Assembly: GCF_002803085.1 (NCBI RefSeq)
Contig: NZ_NNBJ01000016.1
Coordinates: 1-64,000, forward strand
Direction: 5' to 3'
DNA: 64,000 bases
Source: Streptomyces sp. CB01201
Lineage (GTDB): Bacteria; Actinomycetota; Actinomycetes; Streptomycetales; Streptomycetaceae
Within the stretch, counting starts at the first letter, position 1. The number at the start of each line of letters is the position of its first letter. The notes under the pieces were generated by a model that saw only the letters and a program-made list of their open reading frames with translations, was not told the DNA's origin and did no database searches. The position numbers were made by a program, and so were the translations under genes. This document shows positions 1 to 7,672 of this stretch, piece by piece.

Positions 1-280
1 CGTGCCACGCGCAAGGCGACTGCCCCGGCCGGTGCGCCGCAGGCCGCCGAGGAGATCGTGGAGGCGGCTCCGGCTGCCGTCGCGGAGGTGCCCGAGGCCG
101 CCGAGGAGGCCCCCGAGGCCCCCGCGCCGCGCACCCGCCGTCGTGCCACGCGCAAGGCGACTGCCCCGGCCGGTGCGCCGCAGGCCGCCGAGGAGATCGT
201 GGAGGCGGCTCCGGCTGCCGTCGCGGAGGTGCCCGAGGCCGCCGAGGCCCCCGCGCCGCGCACCCGTCGCCGCGCCACGC
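1..280 (+). repeat. Imperfect tandem duplication inside rne
   Basis: Bases 1-143 are followed by a near-identical second copy that differs mainly by loss of a 12-base Glu-Ala-Pro-Glu coding stretch. In protein terms the unit runs from ATRKATAP through an acidic Ala/Glu stretch to PRTRRR. The duplication keeps frame. Further diverged copies of the Arg-rich core occur near 430-470, 570-600, 670-700, 2970-3020, 3130-3180 and 3320-3360. Confidence 0.85.
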
Positions 281-3200
281 GCAAGGCGACCGCGCCGCAG
301 ACCACCGTCGCGGACCCGGCCGTCGCCGAGGCCGTCGAGGACGAAGAGGCCGAGGACGCCGAGGAGACCGCAGAGGTCACCGCCGAGGCCCCGGTCGCGC
401 AGGCCCCGGCCGCCGAGGCCCCCGCGCCCCGCACCCGCCGCCGCGCGACCCGCCAGGCGACTGCCCCGGCCGGTGCGCCGCAGGCCGCCGCCGAGCAGCC
501 CGCGGAGCCCGCCGCGAAGGCGAACGCGCCCGCCGAGGCCGAAGCCCCCGCCGCCGAGGACGAGGCGCCCCGCGGACGCACCCGCCGCCGCGCCGCCCGC
601 CCCGCGTCCAGCCCGCAGTTCACGCCGGTCGAGCCGCAGCCCGCCGCACAGCAGGAGGAGCCCACCGGGCGCTCCCGCCGCCGCGCCACGCGCCCCGCCG
701 TCGCCGTGTTCCAGGCGCCCGTCTTCACCGAGCCGATGTTCCAGACGCCGGAGACGGCCGCGGCCGCCGCTGCCGCCGCCCGCGTCGAGGAGCCCGAGCC
801 CGCCGAGACCGACGAGACCGTCGTCGAAACCGCCGAGCCCACCGCCGAGCCGCAGGGCCGCTCGCGCCGCCGCCGCCGTCGCGGCGAGGCCGCCGAGCCC
901 GTCCAGGACAAGGCCGTCGACGAGCCGGCCGACGAGCAGGTCGACGAGGCCGCCGAGGCCGACGCCGAATCCGACGACTCCGACGACGACCGCCCCTCGC
1001 GCCGGCGCCGCCGCGGTGGCCGCCGCCGTCGCCGCGGCGAGCCCGCCGAGGCCGAGGACGCCCCGGACGAGCCGTACGAGCAGGCCGACCAGGCCGATGG
1101 CAACGACGCCCCCGCCGAGTCCGACGAAGAGGACGACGAGGACGAGGACGGCACGCCGTCCGCCGCCGGAACCAGCAGCAGCCGTCGCCGGCGCCGCCGC
1201 CGTCGCCGCTCCGGCGACGCGGGCCCCGAGGCCGAGCAGGGCTCCGACGACCCCGAGCGCACCGTCGTCAAGGTCCGCGAACCCCGCACGACCCGCGAGC
1301 GCCTTGACTCCGCCTCCGGCTCCACCTCCTCCGACGAGGTCCAGTCCATCAAGGGCTCGACGCGTCTGGAGGCCAAGAAGCAGCGCCGCCGCGAAGGCCG
1401 CGAGCAGGGCCGGCGCCGCGTCCCGATCATCACCGAGGCCGAGTTCCTGGCCCGCCGCGAAGCCGTCGAGCGCGTCATGGTCGTCCGCCAGAGCGGCGAG
1501 CGCACCCAGATCGGCGTCCTGGAAGACAACGTGCTCGTCGAGCACTACGTCAACAAGGAGCAGGCCACCTCGTACGTCGGCAACGTCTACCTGGGCAAGG
1601 TCCAGAACGTGCTGCCCTCCATGGAGGCCGCGTTCGTCGACATCGGCAAGGGCCGCAACGCCGTCCTGTACGCCGGTGAGGTCAACTTCGAGTCGCTCGG
1701 CATGGGCAACGGCCCGCGCCGCATCGAGGCCGCCCTCAAGTCCGGCCAGTCGGTGCTCGTCCAGGTCACCAAGGACCCCATCGGCCACAAGGGCGCCCGC
1801 CTGACCAGCCAGGTCTCGCTGCCCGGCCGCTACCTGGTGTACGTGCCCGAGGGCTCGATGACCGGCATCAGCCGCAAGCTGCCCGACACCGAGCGCGCAC
1901 GTCTGAAGACCATCCTCAAGAAGATCGTCCCCGAGGACGCGGGCGTCATCGTGCGCACCGCCGCCGAAGGCGCGAGCGAGGACGAGCTGCGCCGCGACGT
2001 CGAGCGCCTCCAGGCGCAGTGGGCCGACATCCAGAAGAAGGCCAACCAGATCTCGACGTCCTCGCCGTCGCTGCTCTACGGCGAGCCGGACATGACCGTC
2101 CGGGTCGTCCGCGACATCTTCAACGAGGACTTCTCGAAGGTCATCGTCAGCGGTGACGAGGCGTGGGAGACCATCCACGGCTACGTCGCGCACGTCGCCC
2201 CGGACCTCACCGAGCGCCTGACGCGCTGGACCAGCGAGGTCGACGTCTTCGCGACGTACCGGATCGACGAGCAGCTCGCCAAGGCCCTGGACCGCAAGGT
2301 CTGGCTGCCGTCCGGCGGTTCGCTGGTGATCGACAAGACCGAGGCGATGATCGTCGTCGACGTCAACACCGGCAAGTTCACCGGCCAGGGCGGCAACCTC
2401 GAAGAGACCGTGACGAGGAACAACCTCGAAGCGGCCGAGGAGATCGTGCGCCAGCTGCGGCTGCGCGACCTGGGCGGCATCGTCGTCATCGACTTCATCG
2501 ACATGGTCCTGGAGTCCAACCGCGACCTCGTGCTGCGCCGACTGCTCGAATGCCTGGGCCGCGACCGCACCAAGCACCAGGTGGCCGAGGTCACCTCGCT
2601 CGGCCTGGTCCAGATGACCCGCAAGCGGGTCGGCCAGGGCCTGTTGGAGTCGTTCTCCGAGACCTGCGTCCACTGCAACGGGCGCGGCGTGATCGTGCAC
2701 ATGGAGCAGCCGGCCGTGTCCGGCGGCGGTGCGGGCAAGCGCGCGAAGAAGCGCGGCCGCGGCGGCGCCGAGAGCGACCAGCACGACCAGCACACCCACG
2801 AGCACGACCACGAGCACGACGCCCCGGACACCGAGGCCGCCGAGCACATCGAGTCCGAGGCCGAGGTCGCGGCCGAGGTCGCTGCGCCGGTGGCGCTCGC
2901 CGAGCCCGAGTTCGTGCCCGACGAGGAGCTGTACAGCAGCGTCGCCGAGGCGGAGGCCGCGGCCCGTGGCGGCCGGTCCCGTCGCCGCGCCACCCGCAGG
3001 GCCTCGGCCCCGGCCGGTACGCCCCGTACGGCAGCCGTCGAGACCCCGGCCCCCGCGGCCGAGGAGCCCGAGGCAGCGCAGGCCCCGGCCGCGGTGACCG
3101 TCGCCTCGTTCATCGAGGACGACGCGCCGCGCGGCCGCACCCGTCGCCGTGCCACCCGCAAGGCGACCGCTCCGGCGGGCGCTCCGGCCTCGGCCACCGT

Positions 3201-3663
3201 CGAGCCCGTGGTGGTCGTCGCCGAGCCCGAGCCGAAGGCCGATGAGCCCCAGGCGCAGGAGCCGGTGGCCGAGCCCGCCGTCGCCGAGCCCGTCGAGGAG
3301 GCGCCCGTCGCCGCTCCGCCGCGGGCCCGCCGCCGGGCGACCCGCAAGGCCACGGCCCCGGCCGGTTCGCCGTCGGGTGCCGAGGACGCGGCGGTCGTCG
3401 TGGTCGTGTCCGCCCCGGCGGCCGAGTCCGCCGAATCCACGGAGCCCGCCGAATCCGCGGAGTCCGCGGAGGAGGCGGCCCCGGCCAAGAAGGCGGCCCG
3501 CAAGACGGCGAAGAAGGCCACCGCGAAGAAGGCCGCCACCCCGAAGAAGACGGCGGCCAAGAAGACCGCCGCGAAGAAGACGACCGCCAAGAAGGCCACG
3601 GCCAAGAAGACGGCGGCGGCGGAGCAGCAGTCGTCGTCGGTCTCGGCGTCGACGGACAGCTGA
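1..3663 (+). CDS. rne: Ribonuclease E/G family protein, 5' truncated
   Basis: This is an endoribonuclease of the RNase E/G family, acting in mRNA decay and rRNA/tRNA maturation. The reading frame is open from base 1, so the true start lies upstream; 1220 residues are visible. An S1-like RNA-binding region lies around codons 500-570. The catalytic core shows VDVNTG (Asp at codon 787) and IDFID (Asp at codons 831 and 834), the metal-binding aspartates of the family. The zinc-link CxxC is at codons 889-892. The core is embedded in long disordered Ala/Glu/Arg extensions with repeated TRRRATRKATAPAG units on both sides, and a histone-H1-like Lys/Ala tail at codons about 1162-1207. This extended architecture is known from Streptomyces RNase E. 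The function is secure. Confidence 0.95.
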   Translation, partial: RATRKATAPAGAPQAAEEIVEAAPAAVAEVPEAAEEAPEAPAPRTRRRATRKATAPAGAPQAAEEIVEAAPAAVAEVPEAAEAPAPRTRRRATRKATAPQTTVADPAVAEAVEDEEAEDAEETAEVTAEAPVAQAPAAEAPAPRTRRRATRQATAPAGAPQAAAEQPAEPAAKANAPAEAEAPAAEDEAPRGRTRRRAARPASSPQFTPVEPQPAAQQEEPTGRSRRRATRPAVAVFQAPVFTEPMFQTPETAAAAAAAARVEEPEPAETDETVVETAEPTAEPQGRSRRRRRRGEAAEPVQDKAVDEPADEQVDEAAEADAESDDSDDDRPSRRRRRGGRRRRRGEPAEAEDAPDEPYEQADQADGNDAPAESDEEDDEDEDGTPSAAGTSSSRRRRRRRRRSGDAGPEAEQGSDDPERTVVKVREPRTTRERLDSASGSTSSDEVQSIKGSTRLEAKKQRRREGREQGRRRVPIITEAEFLARREAVERVMVVRQSGERTQIGVLEDNVLVEHYVNKEQATSYVGNVYLGKVQNVLPSMEAAFVDIGKGRNAVLYAGEVNFESLGMGNGPRRIEAALKSGQSVLVQVTKDPIGHKGARLTSQVSLPGRYLVYVPEGSMTGISRKLPDTERARLKTILKKIVPEDAGVIVRTAAEGASEDELRRDVERLQAQWADIQKKANQISTSSPSLLYGEPDMTVRVVRDIFNEDFSKVIVSGDEAWETIHGYVAHVAPDLTERLTRWTSEVDVFATYRIDEQLAKALDRKVWLPSGGSLVIDKTEAMIVVDVNTGKFTGQGGNLEETVTRNNLEAAEEIVRQLRLRDLGGIVVIDFIDMVLESNRDLVLRRLLECLGRDRTKHQVAEVTSLGLVQMTRKRVGQGLLESFSETCVHCNGRGVIVHMEQPAVSGGGAGKRAKKRGRGGAESDQHDQHTHEHDHEHDAPDTEAAEHIESEAEVAAEVAAPVALAEPEFVPDEELYSSVAEAEAAARGGRSRRRATRRASAPAGTPRTAAVETPAPAAEEPEAAQAPAAVTVASFIEDDAPRGRTRRRATRKATAPAGAPASATVEPVVVVAEPEPKADEPQAQEPVAEPAVAEPVEEAPVAAPPRARRRATRKATAPAGSPSGAEDAAVVVVVSAPAAESAESTEPAESAESAEEAAPAKKAARKTAKKATAKKAATPKKTAAKKTAAKKTTAKKATAKKTAAAEQQSSSVSASTDS

Positions 3664-3753
3664 CAGGTGACGGCAGCCAGGTGACGGCCGGCAGGTGACG
3701 GATGACGGTCGACGGCTGACAGATGTCAGACGATGACCGTTGTCCCGCAGGGC

Positions 3754-3787
3754 CCGCCTCCTCCGACCCCAGGGCCGGAGGAGGCGG
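3754..3787 (+). terminator. Hairpin downstream of rne
   Basis: A 12-bp perfect GC stem (3754-3765 with 3776-3787) and a 10-nt loop lie 90 bp after the rne stop. There is no clear U tract, as is common in high-GC actinobacteria. Between the stop and the hairpin a short CAGGTGACGG-like phrase recurs three times. Confidence 0.6.
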
Positions 3788-3876
3788 AGGGCGAGGCCGG
3801 TTCGCGGCCGACAGGTCGCGGACAGCCCCCGCTCAGCCGGCGTACACCCGGCGGTAGTTGACTGATGCACGGCCCA

Positions 3877-3910
3877 GGAGCCCGTCCCCGGAACACCGGG
3901 GGCGGGCTCC
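3877..3910 (+). promoter_or_regulatory. galU: Strong hairpin in the galU leader
   Basis: A 15-bp stem with one G-U pair and an AACA tetraloop (3877-3891 with 3896-3910) ends 7 nt before the AAGGAG-type ribosome binding site of galU. It could terminate read-through from rne or modulate access to the galU start. No promoter hexamers around it are convincing. Confidence 0.45.
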
Positions 3911-3937
3911 GTCGTACGAAGGAGAGACCGCCCCCGC

Positions 3938-4810
3938 ATGAGTGCGATCAGCAAAGCCGTCATCCCCGCCGCCGGGCTCGGCACGCGTTTCCTGCCGGCC
4001 ACCAAGGCCACCCCCAAGGAGATGCTGCCGGTGGTCGACAAACCGGCGATCCAGTACGTGGTGGAGGAGGCGGTCGCGGCGGGGCTCTCGGACGTCCTCA
4101 TGATCACCGGGCGCAACAAGCGCGCCCTGGAGGACCACTTCGACCGCAACCACGAGCTGGAGTCGGCGCTGACCCGCAAGGGCGACGCCGACCGGCTCGC
4201 CAAGGTGCGCGAGTCCAGCGATCTGGCCACCGTCCACTATGTGCGCCAGGGCGACCCCAAGGGCCTCGGGCACGCGGTCCTGTGCGCGGCCCCGCACGTC
4301 GGTGACGAGCCCTTCGCGGTGCTGCTCGGCGACGACCTCATCGACGCCCGGGACCCGCTGCTCGCACGCATGGTGGAGGTCCGGGAGCGCCTCGGCGGCA
4401 GCGTCGTCGCGCTGATGGAGGTGGCGCCCGAGCAGATCCACCAGTACGGCTGCGCGGCCGTCGAGCCGACCGGCGAGAGCGACGTCGTCCGCGTGACGGG
4501 CTTGGTGGAGAAGCCCGAACGGGCCGCCGCGCCCTCGAACCTCGCGGTGATCGGACGCTACGTCCTGGACCCGGAGGTCTTCGGCGTACTGCGCACCACC
4601 GCGCCCGGCCGCGGCGGCGAGATCCAACTCACCGACGCCCTCAACCGGCTCGACACCGTGCACGGCGTCGTCTTCAAGGGGCGCCGCTACGACACCGGCG
4701 ACCGGGCGGACTACCTGCGCGCCATCGTGCGCCTGGCCAGCGAGCGGGCGGACCTCGGGCCGGACTTCCGGGCCTGGTTGCGCGGTTTCGTCGCCGAGGA
4801 GTGCGGGTAA
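3938..4810 (+). CDS. galU: UTP--glucose-1-phosphate uridylyltransferase
   Basis: GalU makes UDP-glucose from UTP and glucose-1-phosphate in the cytoplasm. The 290-aa length matches the family. The N-terminal nucleotidyltransferase signature IPAAGLGTRFLPATK is followed by EMLPVVDKP; the sugar-phosphate region has GDDLID and VEKPE. A purine-rich RBS (gaaggagag, about 3918-3926) precedes the ATG. Together with galE further on it would supply UDP-glucose and UDP-galactose to the neighbouring glycosyltransferases. Finding it between rne and rplU places a sugar-nucleotide gene next to the wall-glycopolymer cluster. Confidence 0.95.
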   Translation: MSAISKAVIPAAGLGTRFLPATKATPKEMLPVVDKPAIQYVVEEAVAAGLSDVLMITGRNKRALEDHFDRNHELESALTRKGDADRLAKVRESSDLATVHYVRQGDPKGLGHAVLCAAPHVGDEPFAVLLGDDLIDARDPLLARMVEVRERLGGSVVALMEVAPEQIHQYGCAAVEPTGESDVVRVTGLVEKPERAAAPSNLAVIGRYVLDPEVFGVLRTTAPGRGGEIQLTDALNRLDTVHGVVFKGRRYDTGDRADYLRAIVRLASERADLGPDFRAWLRGFVAEECG

Positions 4811-4820
4811 TGACGCTGGT

Positions 4821-4849
4821 TTGACCCACCACGCCCGGCCCCGTAGCCT
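4821..4849 (+). promoter_or_regulatory. Promoter of rplU-rpmA
   Basis: TTGACC (4821-4826) and TAGCCT (4844-4849) are separated by exactly 17 nt. This is a near-consensus primary sigma factor promoter, the best in the window. Transcription should start near 4856, giving a leader of about 120 nt. A 7-bp hairpin with an AT-rich loop (4858-4877) lies at the very 5' end of that leader. Confidence 0.75.
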
Positions 4850-4979
4850 TGACCCTCGGCGTGTTTATATACGCGCCTACCCCTGAGCACCTCACCTCCC
4901 GGTCCGCCGGGGGAGGCCCCCTGTTTTCCGCGGGATGGCTGGCTTCAAGGGTTCCGTATCGAGCGAGAGAGAGATCCGC

Positions 4980-5300
4980 GTGTACGCCATCGTGCGCAGC
5001 GGTGGTCGCCAGCACAAGGTTGCTGTCGGCGACATCGTTGAGGTTGACAAGATTTCCACTGCCAAGGTTGGCGACACGGTCGAGCTCTCGACCCTGCTCG
5101 TTGTCGACGGCGACGCCGTGACCAGCGACCCGTGGGTGCTCGACGGCATCAAGGTCACCGCTGAGATCGTGGACCACCACAAGGGTGCCAAGATCGACAT
5201 CCTTCGGTACAAGAACAAGACCGGTTACCGCCGTCGCCAGGGCCACCGCCAGCAGTACACGGCGATCAAGGTCACCGGCATCCCCACGGCTGCGAAGTAA
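4980..5300 (+). CDS. rplU: 50S ribosomal protein L21
   Basis: This is a structural protein of the large ribosomal subunit. From GTG 4980 it is 106 aa, the usual L21 length, beginning with the family motif YAIVRSGGRQHKV. The C-terminal half has YKNKTGYRRRQGHRQ, which binds 23S rRNA. An upstream in-frame ATG at 4935 would add 15 unsupported residues; the GAGAGAGA stretch just before 4980 supports the GTG. rpmA follows 14 bp later in the usual rplU-rpmA-obg order. Confidence 0.96.
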   Translation: MYAIVRSGGRQHKVAVGDIVEVDKISTAKVGDTVELSTLLVVDGDAVTSDPWVLDGIKVTAEIVDHHKGAKIDILRYKNKTGYRRRQGHRQQYTAIKVTGIPTAAK

Positions 5301-5314
5301 GGGACTGAGGAGAC

Positions 5315-5569
5315 ATGGCACACAAGAAGGGCGCATCGTCCACCCGGAACGGTCGCGACTCCAACGCTCAGCGGCTCGGTGTGAAGCGCTTCGGCGGTCA
5401 GACCGTGCTCGCCGGTGAGATCCTGGTCCGCCAGCGCGGCACCCACTTCCACCCGGGTGCGGGCGTCGGTCGCGGTGGCGACGACACCCTGTTCGCGCTG
5501 CTGCCCGGCGCGGTGCAGTTCGGCACCCACCGTGGCCGCAAGGTCGTGAACATCGTTCCGGCCGCCTGA
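5315..5569 (+). CDS. rpmA: 50S ribosomal protein L27
   Basis: L27 is an 84-aa large-subunit protein whose basic N terminus reaches the peptidyl transferase centre. The sequence opens MAHKKGASSTRNGRDSNAQR, ideal for the family with no N-terminal cleavage extension, and contains the GGQ and RGTHFHPG signatures. An RBS (ctgaggag) precedes the ATG. It is co-transcribed with rplU and followed by a terminator. Confidence 0.97.
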   Translation: MAHKKGASSTRNGRDSNAQRLGVKRFGGQTVLAGEILVRQRGTHFHPGAGVGRGGDDTLFALLPGAVQFGTHRGRKVVNIVPAA

Positions 5570-5601
5570 TCACTTAGGCGACCGTAGAGCGGTTTCAGCG
5601 G

Positions 5602-5640
5602 AGGCGGACCTCACTTCCCCCACGGGAAGCGGGTCCGCCT
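5602..5640 (+). terminator. Terminator after rpmA
   Basis: A 9-bp outer stem (5602-5610 with 5632-5640) encloses a second stem (5614-5619 with 5624-5629) and is followed by TTCGCG. It separates the ribosomal pair from obg. The AT-rich stretch at 5648-5668 that follows may contain an obg promoter. Confidence 0.65.
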
Positions 5641-5714
5641 TTCGCGTGTTACTAGATAGACATTCCCGTACTTTCCCTCGACCGCTGGCCGGGGGCCCTC
5701 AGGAGGCACATCCC

Positions 5715-7154
5715 ATGACCACCTTCGTGGACCGCGTCGAGCTGCACGTCGCCGCGGGTAACGGAGGCCACGGCTGCGCCTCCGTCCACCGTGAGAAGTT
5801 CAAGCCGCTCGGCGGCCCGGACGGCGGCAACGGCGGCCGTGGCGGCGACGTCACCCTGGTCGTCGACCAGTCCGTGACGACCCTTCTCGACTACCACCAC
5901 TCGCCGCACCGCAAGGCCACCAACGGCCAGCCCGGCGCCGGTGACAACCGCTCCGGCAAGGACGGCCAGGACCTGATCCTGCCCGTGCCCGACGGCACGG
6001 TCGTCCTCGACAAGCAGGGCAATGTGCTCGCCGACCTGGTCGGCGAGGGCACCACCTACATCGCGGGCCAGGGCGGCCGCGGCGGCCTCGGCAACGCGGC
6101 GCTCGCCTCGGCCCGCCGCAAGGCCCCCGGCTTCGCGCTGCTGGGCGTGCCCGGCGAGTCCGCGGACATCGTCCTGGAACTCAAGACCGTCGCCGACGTG
6201 GCCCTGGTGGGCTACCCGAGCGCCGGCAAGTCCTCGCTGATCTCGGTGCTCTCGGCGGCCAAGCCGAAGATCGCGGACTACCCGTTCACCACCCTGGTCC
6301 CCAACCTCGGCGTGGTGACGGCCGGCTCGACCGTCTACACCATCGCGGACGTCCCCGGTCTGATCCCCGGCGCCAGCCAGGGCAAGGGCCTGGGCCTGGA
6401 GTTCCTGCGGCACGTCGAGCGCTGCTCGGTGCTCGTGCACGTCCTGGACACCGCGACGCTGGAATCCGACCGGGACCCGGTCTCCGACCTCGACATCATC
6501 GAGGAGGAGCTCAAGCAGTACGGCGGGCTCGACGACCGGCCCCGCATCGTCGTCCTCAACAAGATCGACATCCCGGACGGGCAGGAACTCGCGGACATGA
6601 TCCGGCCGGAGCTCGAAGAGCGCGGCTACCAGGTCTTCGAGGTCTCCGCCGTCGCCCGTACGGGCCTGAAGGAGCTGTCCTTCGCGCTCGCCGGGATCGT
6701 CGCTCAGTCGCGTGCCGCCAAGCCCAAGGAGGAGGCGACCCGCATCGTCATCCGGCCGAAGGCCGTGGACGACGCCGGCTTCACCGTCACCTTCGACGAG
6801 GCGAACGAGGTCTACCGGGTGCGCGGCGAGAAGCCGGAGCGCTGGATCCGCCAGACCGACTTCAACAACGACGAGGCCGTCGGCTACCTCGCGGACCGCC
6901 TCAACCGCCTCGGCGTCGAGGACGCCCTGATGAAGGCCGGTGCCCGCACGGGTGACGGCGTGGCCATCGGCCCCGAGGAGAACGCGGTCGTCTTCGACTG
7001 GGAGCCGACGATGATGGCCGGCGCCGAGATGCTGGGCCGCCGCGGCGAGGACCACCGCCTGGAGGCCCCGCGGCCCGCCGCGCAGCGCCGCCGGGACCGG
7101 GATGCGGAGCGCGACGAGGCGGAGCAGGAGTTCAAGGAGTTCGGGCCCTTCTAG
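5715..7154 (+). CDS. obg: GTPase Obg/CgtA
   Basis: Obg is an essential ribosome-associated GTPase involved in 50S assembly and, in Streptomyces, linked to the onset of aerial growth. The 479-aa protein has the Gly-rich Obg fold at residues about 2-158 (GGNGGRGGDV), a G domain with GYPSAGKSS, DVPGL and NKID, and a C-terminal OCT domain (about 340-420) with a charged tail. The ATG at 5715 is chosen because AGGAGG sits at 5701-5706. The gene is followed by a 518-bp repeat-rich gap. Confidence 0.97.
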   Translation: MTTFVDRVELHVAAGNGGHGCASVHREKFKPLGGPDGGNGGRGGDVTLVVDQSVTTLLDYHHSPHRKATNGQPGAGDNRSGKDGQDLILPVPDGTVVLDKQGNVLADLVGEGTTYIAGQGGRGGLGNAALASARRKAPGFALLGVPGESADIVLELKTVADVALVGYPSAGKSSLISVLSAAKPKIADYPFTTLVPNLGVVTAGSTVYTIADVPGLIPGASQGKGLGLEFLRHVERCSVLVHVLDTATLESDRDPVSDLDIIEEELKQYGGLDDRPRIVVLNKIDIPDGQELADMIRPELEERGYQVFEVSAVARTGLKELSFALAGIVAQSRAAKPKEEATRIVIRPKAVDDAGFTVTFDEANEVYRVRGEKPERWIRQTDFNNDEAVGYLADRLNRLGVEDALMKAGARTGDGVAIGPEENAVVFDWEPTMMAGAEMLGRRGEDHRLEAPRPAAQRRRDRDAERDEAEQEFKEFGPF

Positions 7155-7660
7155 TCCAGGCCCTTCCCACAGGCGGGGCCGGGTGGCCGGCCGGCCGGGG
7201 GTACGGGATCACGTCCGCGGGCCGCGGGGGCTGTTTGCGCAGTTCCCCGCGCCCCTGGGTGCGTTCTCGGCTGCGGGCCGTGGGTGGCTTGTCGCGCAGT
7301 TCCTCGCGCCCCTGGGTGCGTTTTCGGCTGCGGGCCGTGGTCGCTTCTCGCGCAGTTCCTCGCGCCCCTGTAGGTGGCCGGCGTTGCCCTGGTCGCGCCC
7401 ACCGCGGCGGAGCCGCGCAGGTGTCACAGTCTCGCGCCCTTGTAGGTGGCCGGCGTCGCCCCGGTCGCGTCCACCGCGGCGGAGCCGCGCAGGTGTCACA
7501 GTCTCGCGCCCCTGTAGGTGGCCCCGAATGTCTCGGTGCTGGCCGGCAGAGGCATCTTCAGCCTGTCCGGCGATTGAGGACGAGCGCCCTTCAGGCGCGA
7601 ACGGGGTCTGGGGCGGAGCCCCAGGGGCTTGGTGGAGAGGGGCCCGCACGGGGGCTCCCG
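7155..7660. repeat. Repeat-rich intergenic region after obg
   Basis: No gene is seen here. A 20-nt phrase of the GCGCAGTTCCCCGCGCCCCT type occurs three times (7237, 7294, 7350; the second and third with one change). A 72-bp tandem unit follows (7370-7441 and 7442-7513, with a partial third copy). A hairpin-rich segment (about 7545-7630) has the look of widespread Streptomyces intergenic repeats. The first phrase recurs at 51895, 51986 and 52087. Confidence 0.8.
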
Positions 7661-7666
7661 TAGGAT
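7661..7666 (+). promoter_or_regulatory. -10 box for leaderless GT2 transcript
   Basis: TAGGAT lies exactly 6 nt before the ATG at 7673 and no Shine-Dalgarno sequence fits in between. The spacing expected for a leaderless mRNA places +1 at or beside the start codon. Confidence 0.6.
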
Positions 7667-7672
7667 TCTGGG

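Noticed and set aside
2181..3605. A 474-codon minus-strand frame in rne rich in Ala/Ser/Thr
   Set aside because: It is the reverse of the repeat-rich Ala/Arg/Glu coding region of rne.
4935..4979. Longer L21 start at ATG 4935
   Set aside because: It adds 15 residues not found in L21, and the RBS lies before GTG 4980.
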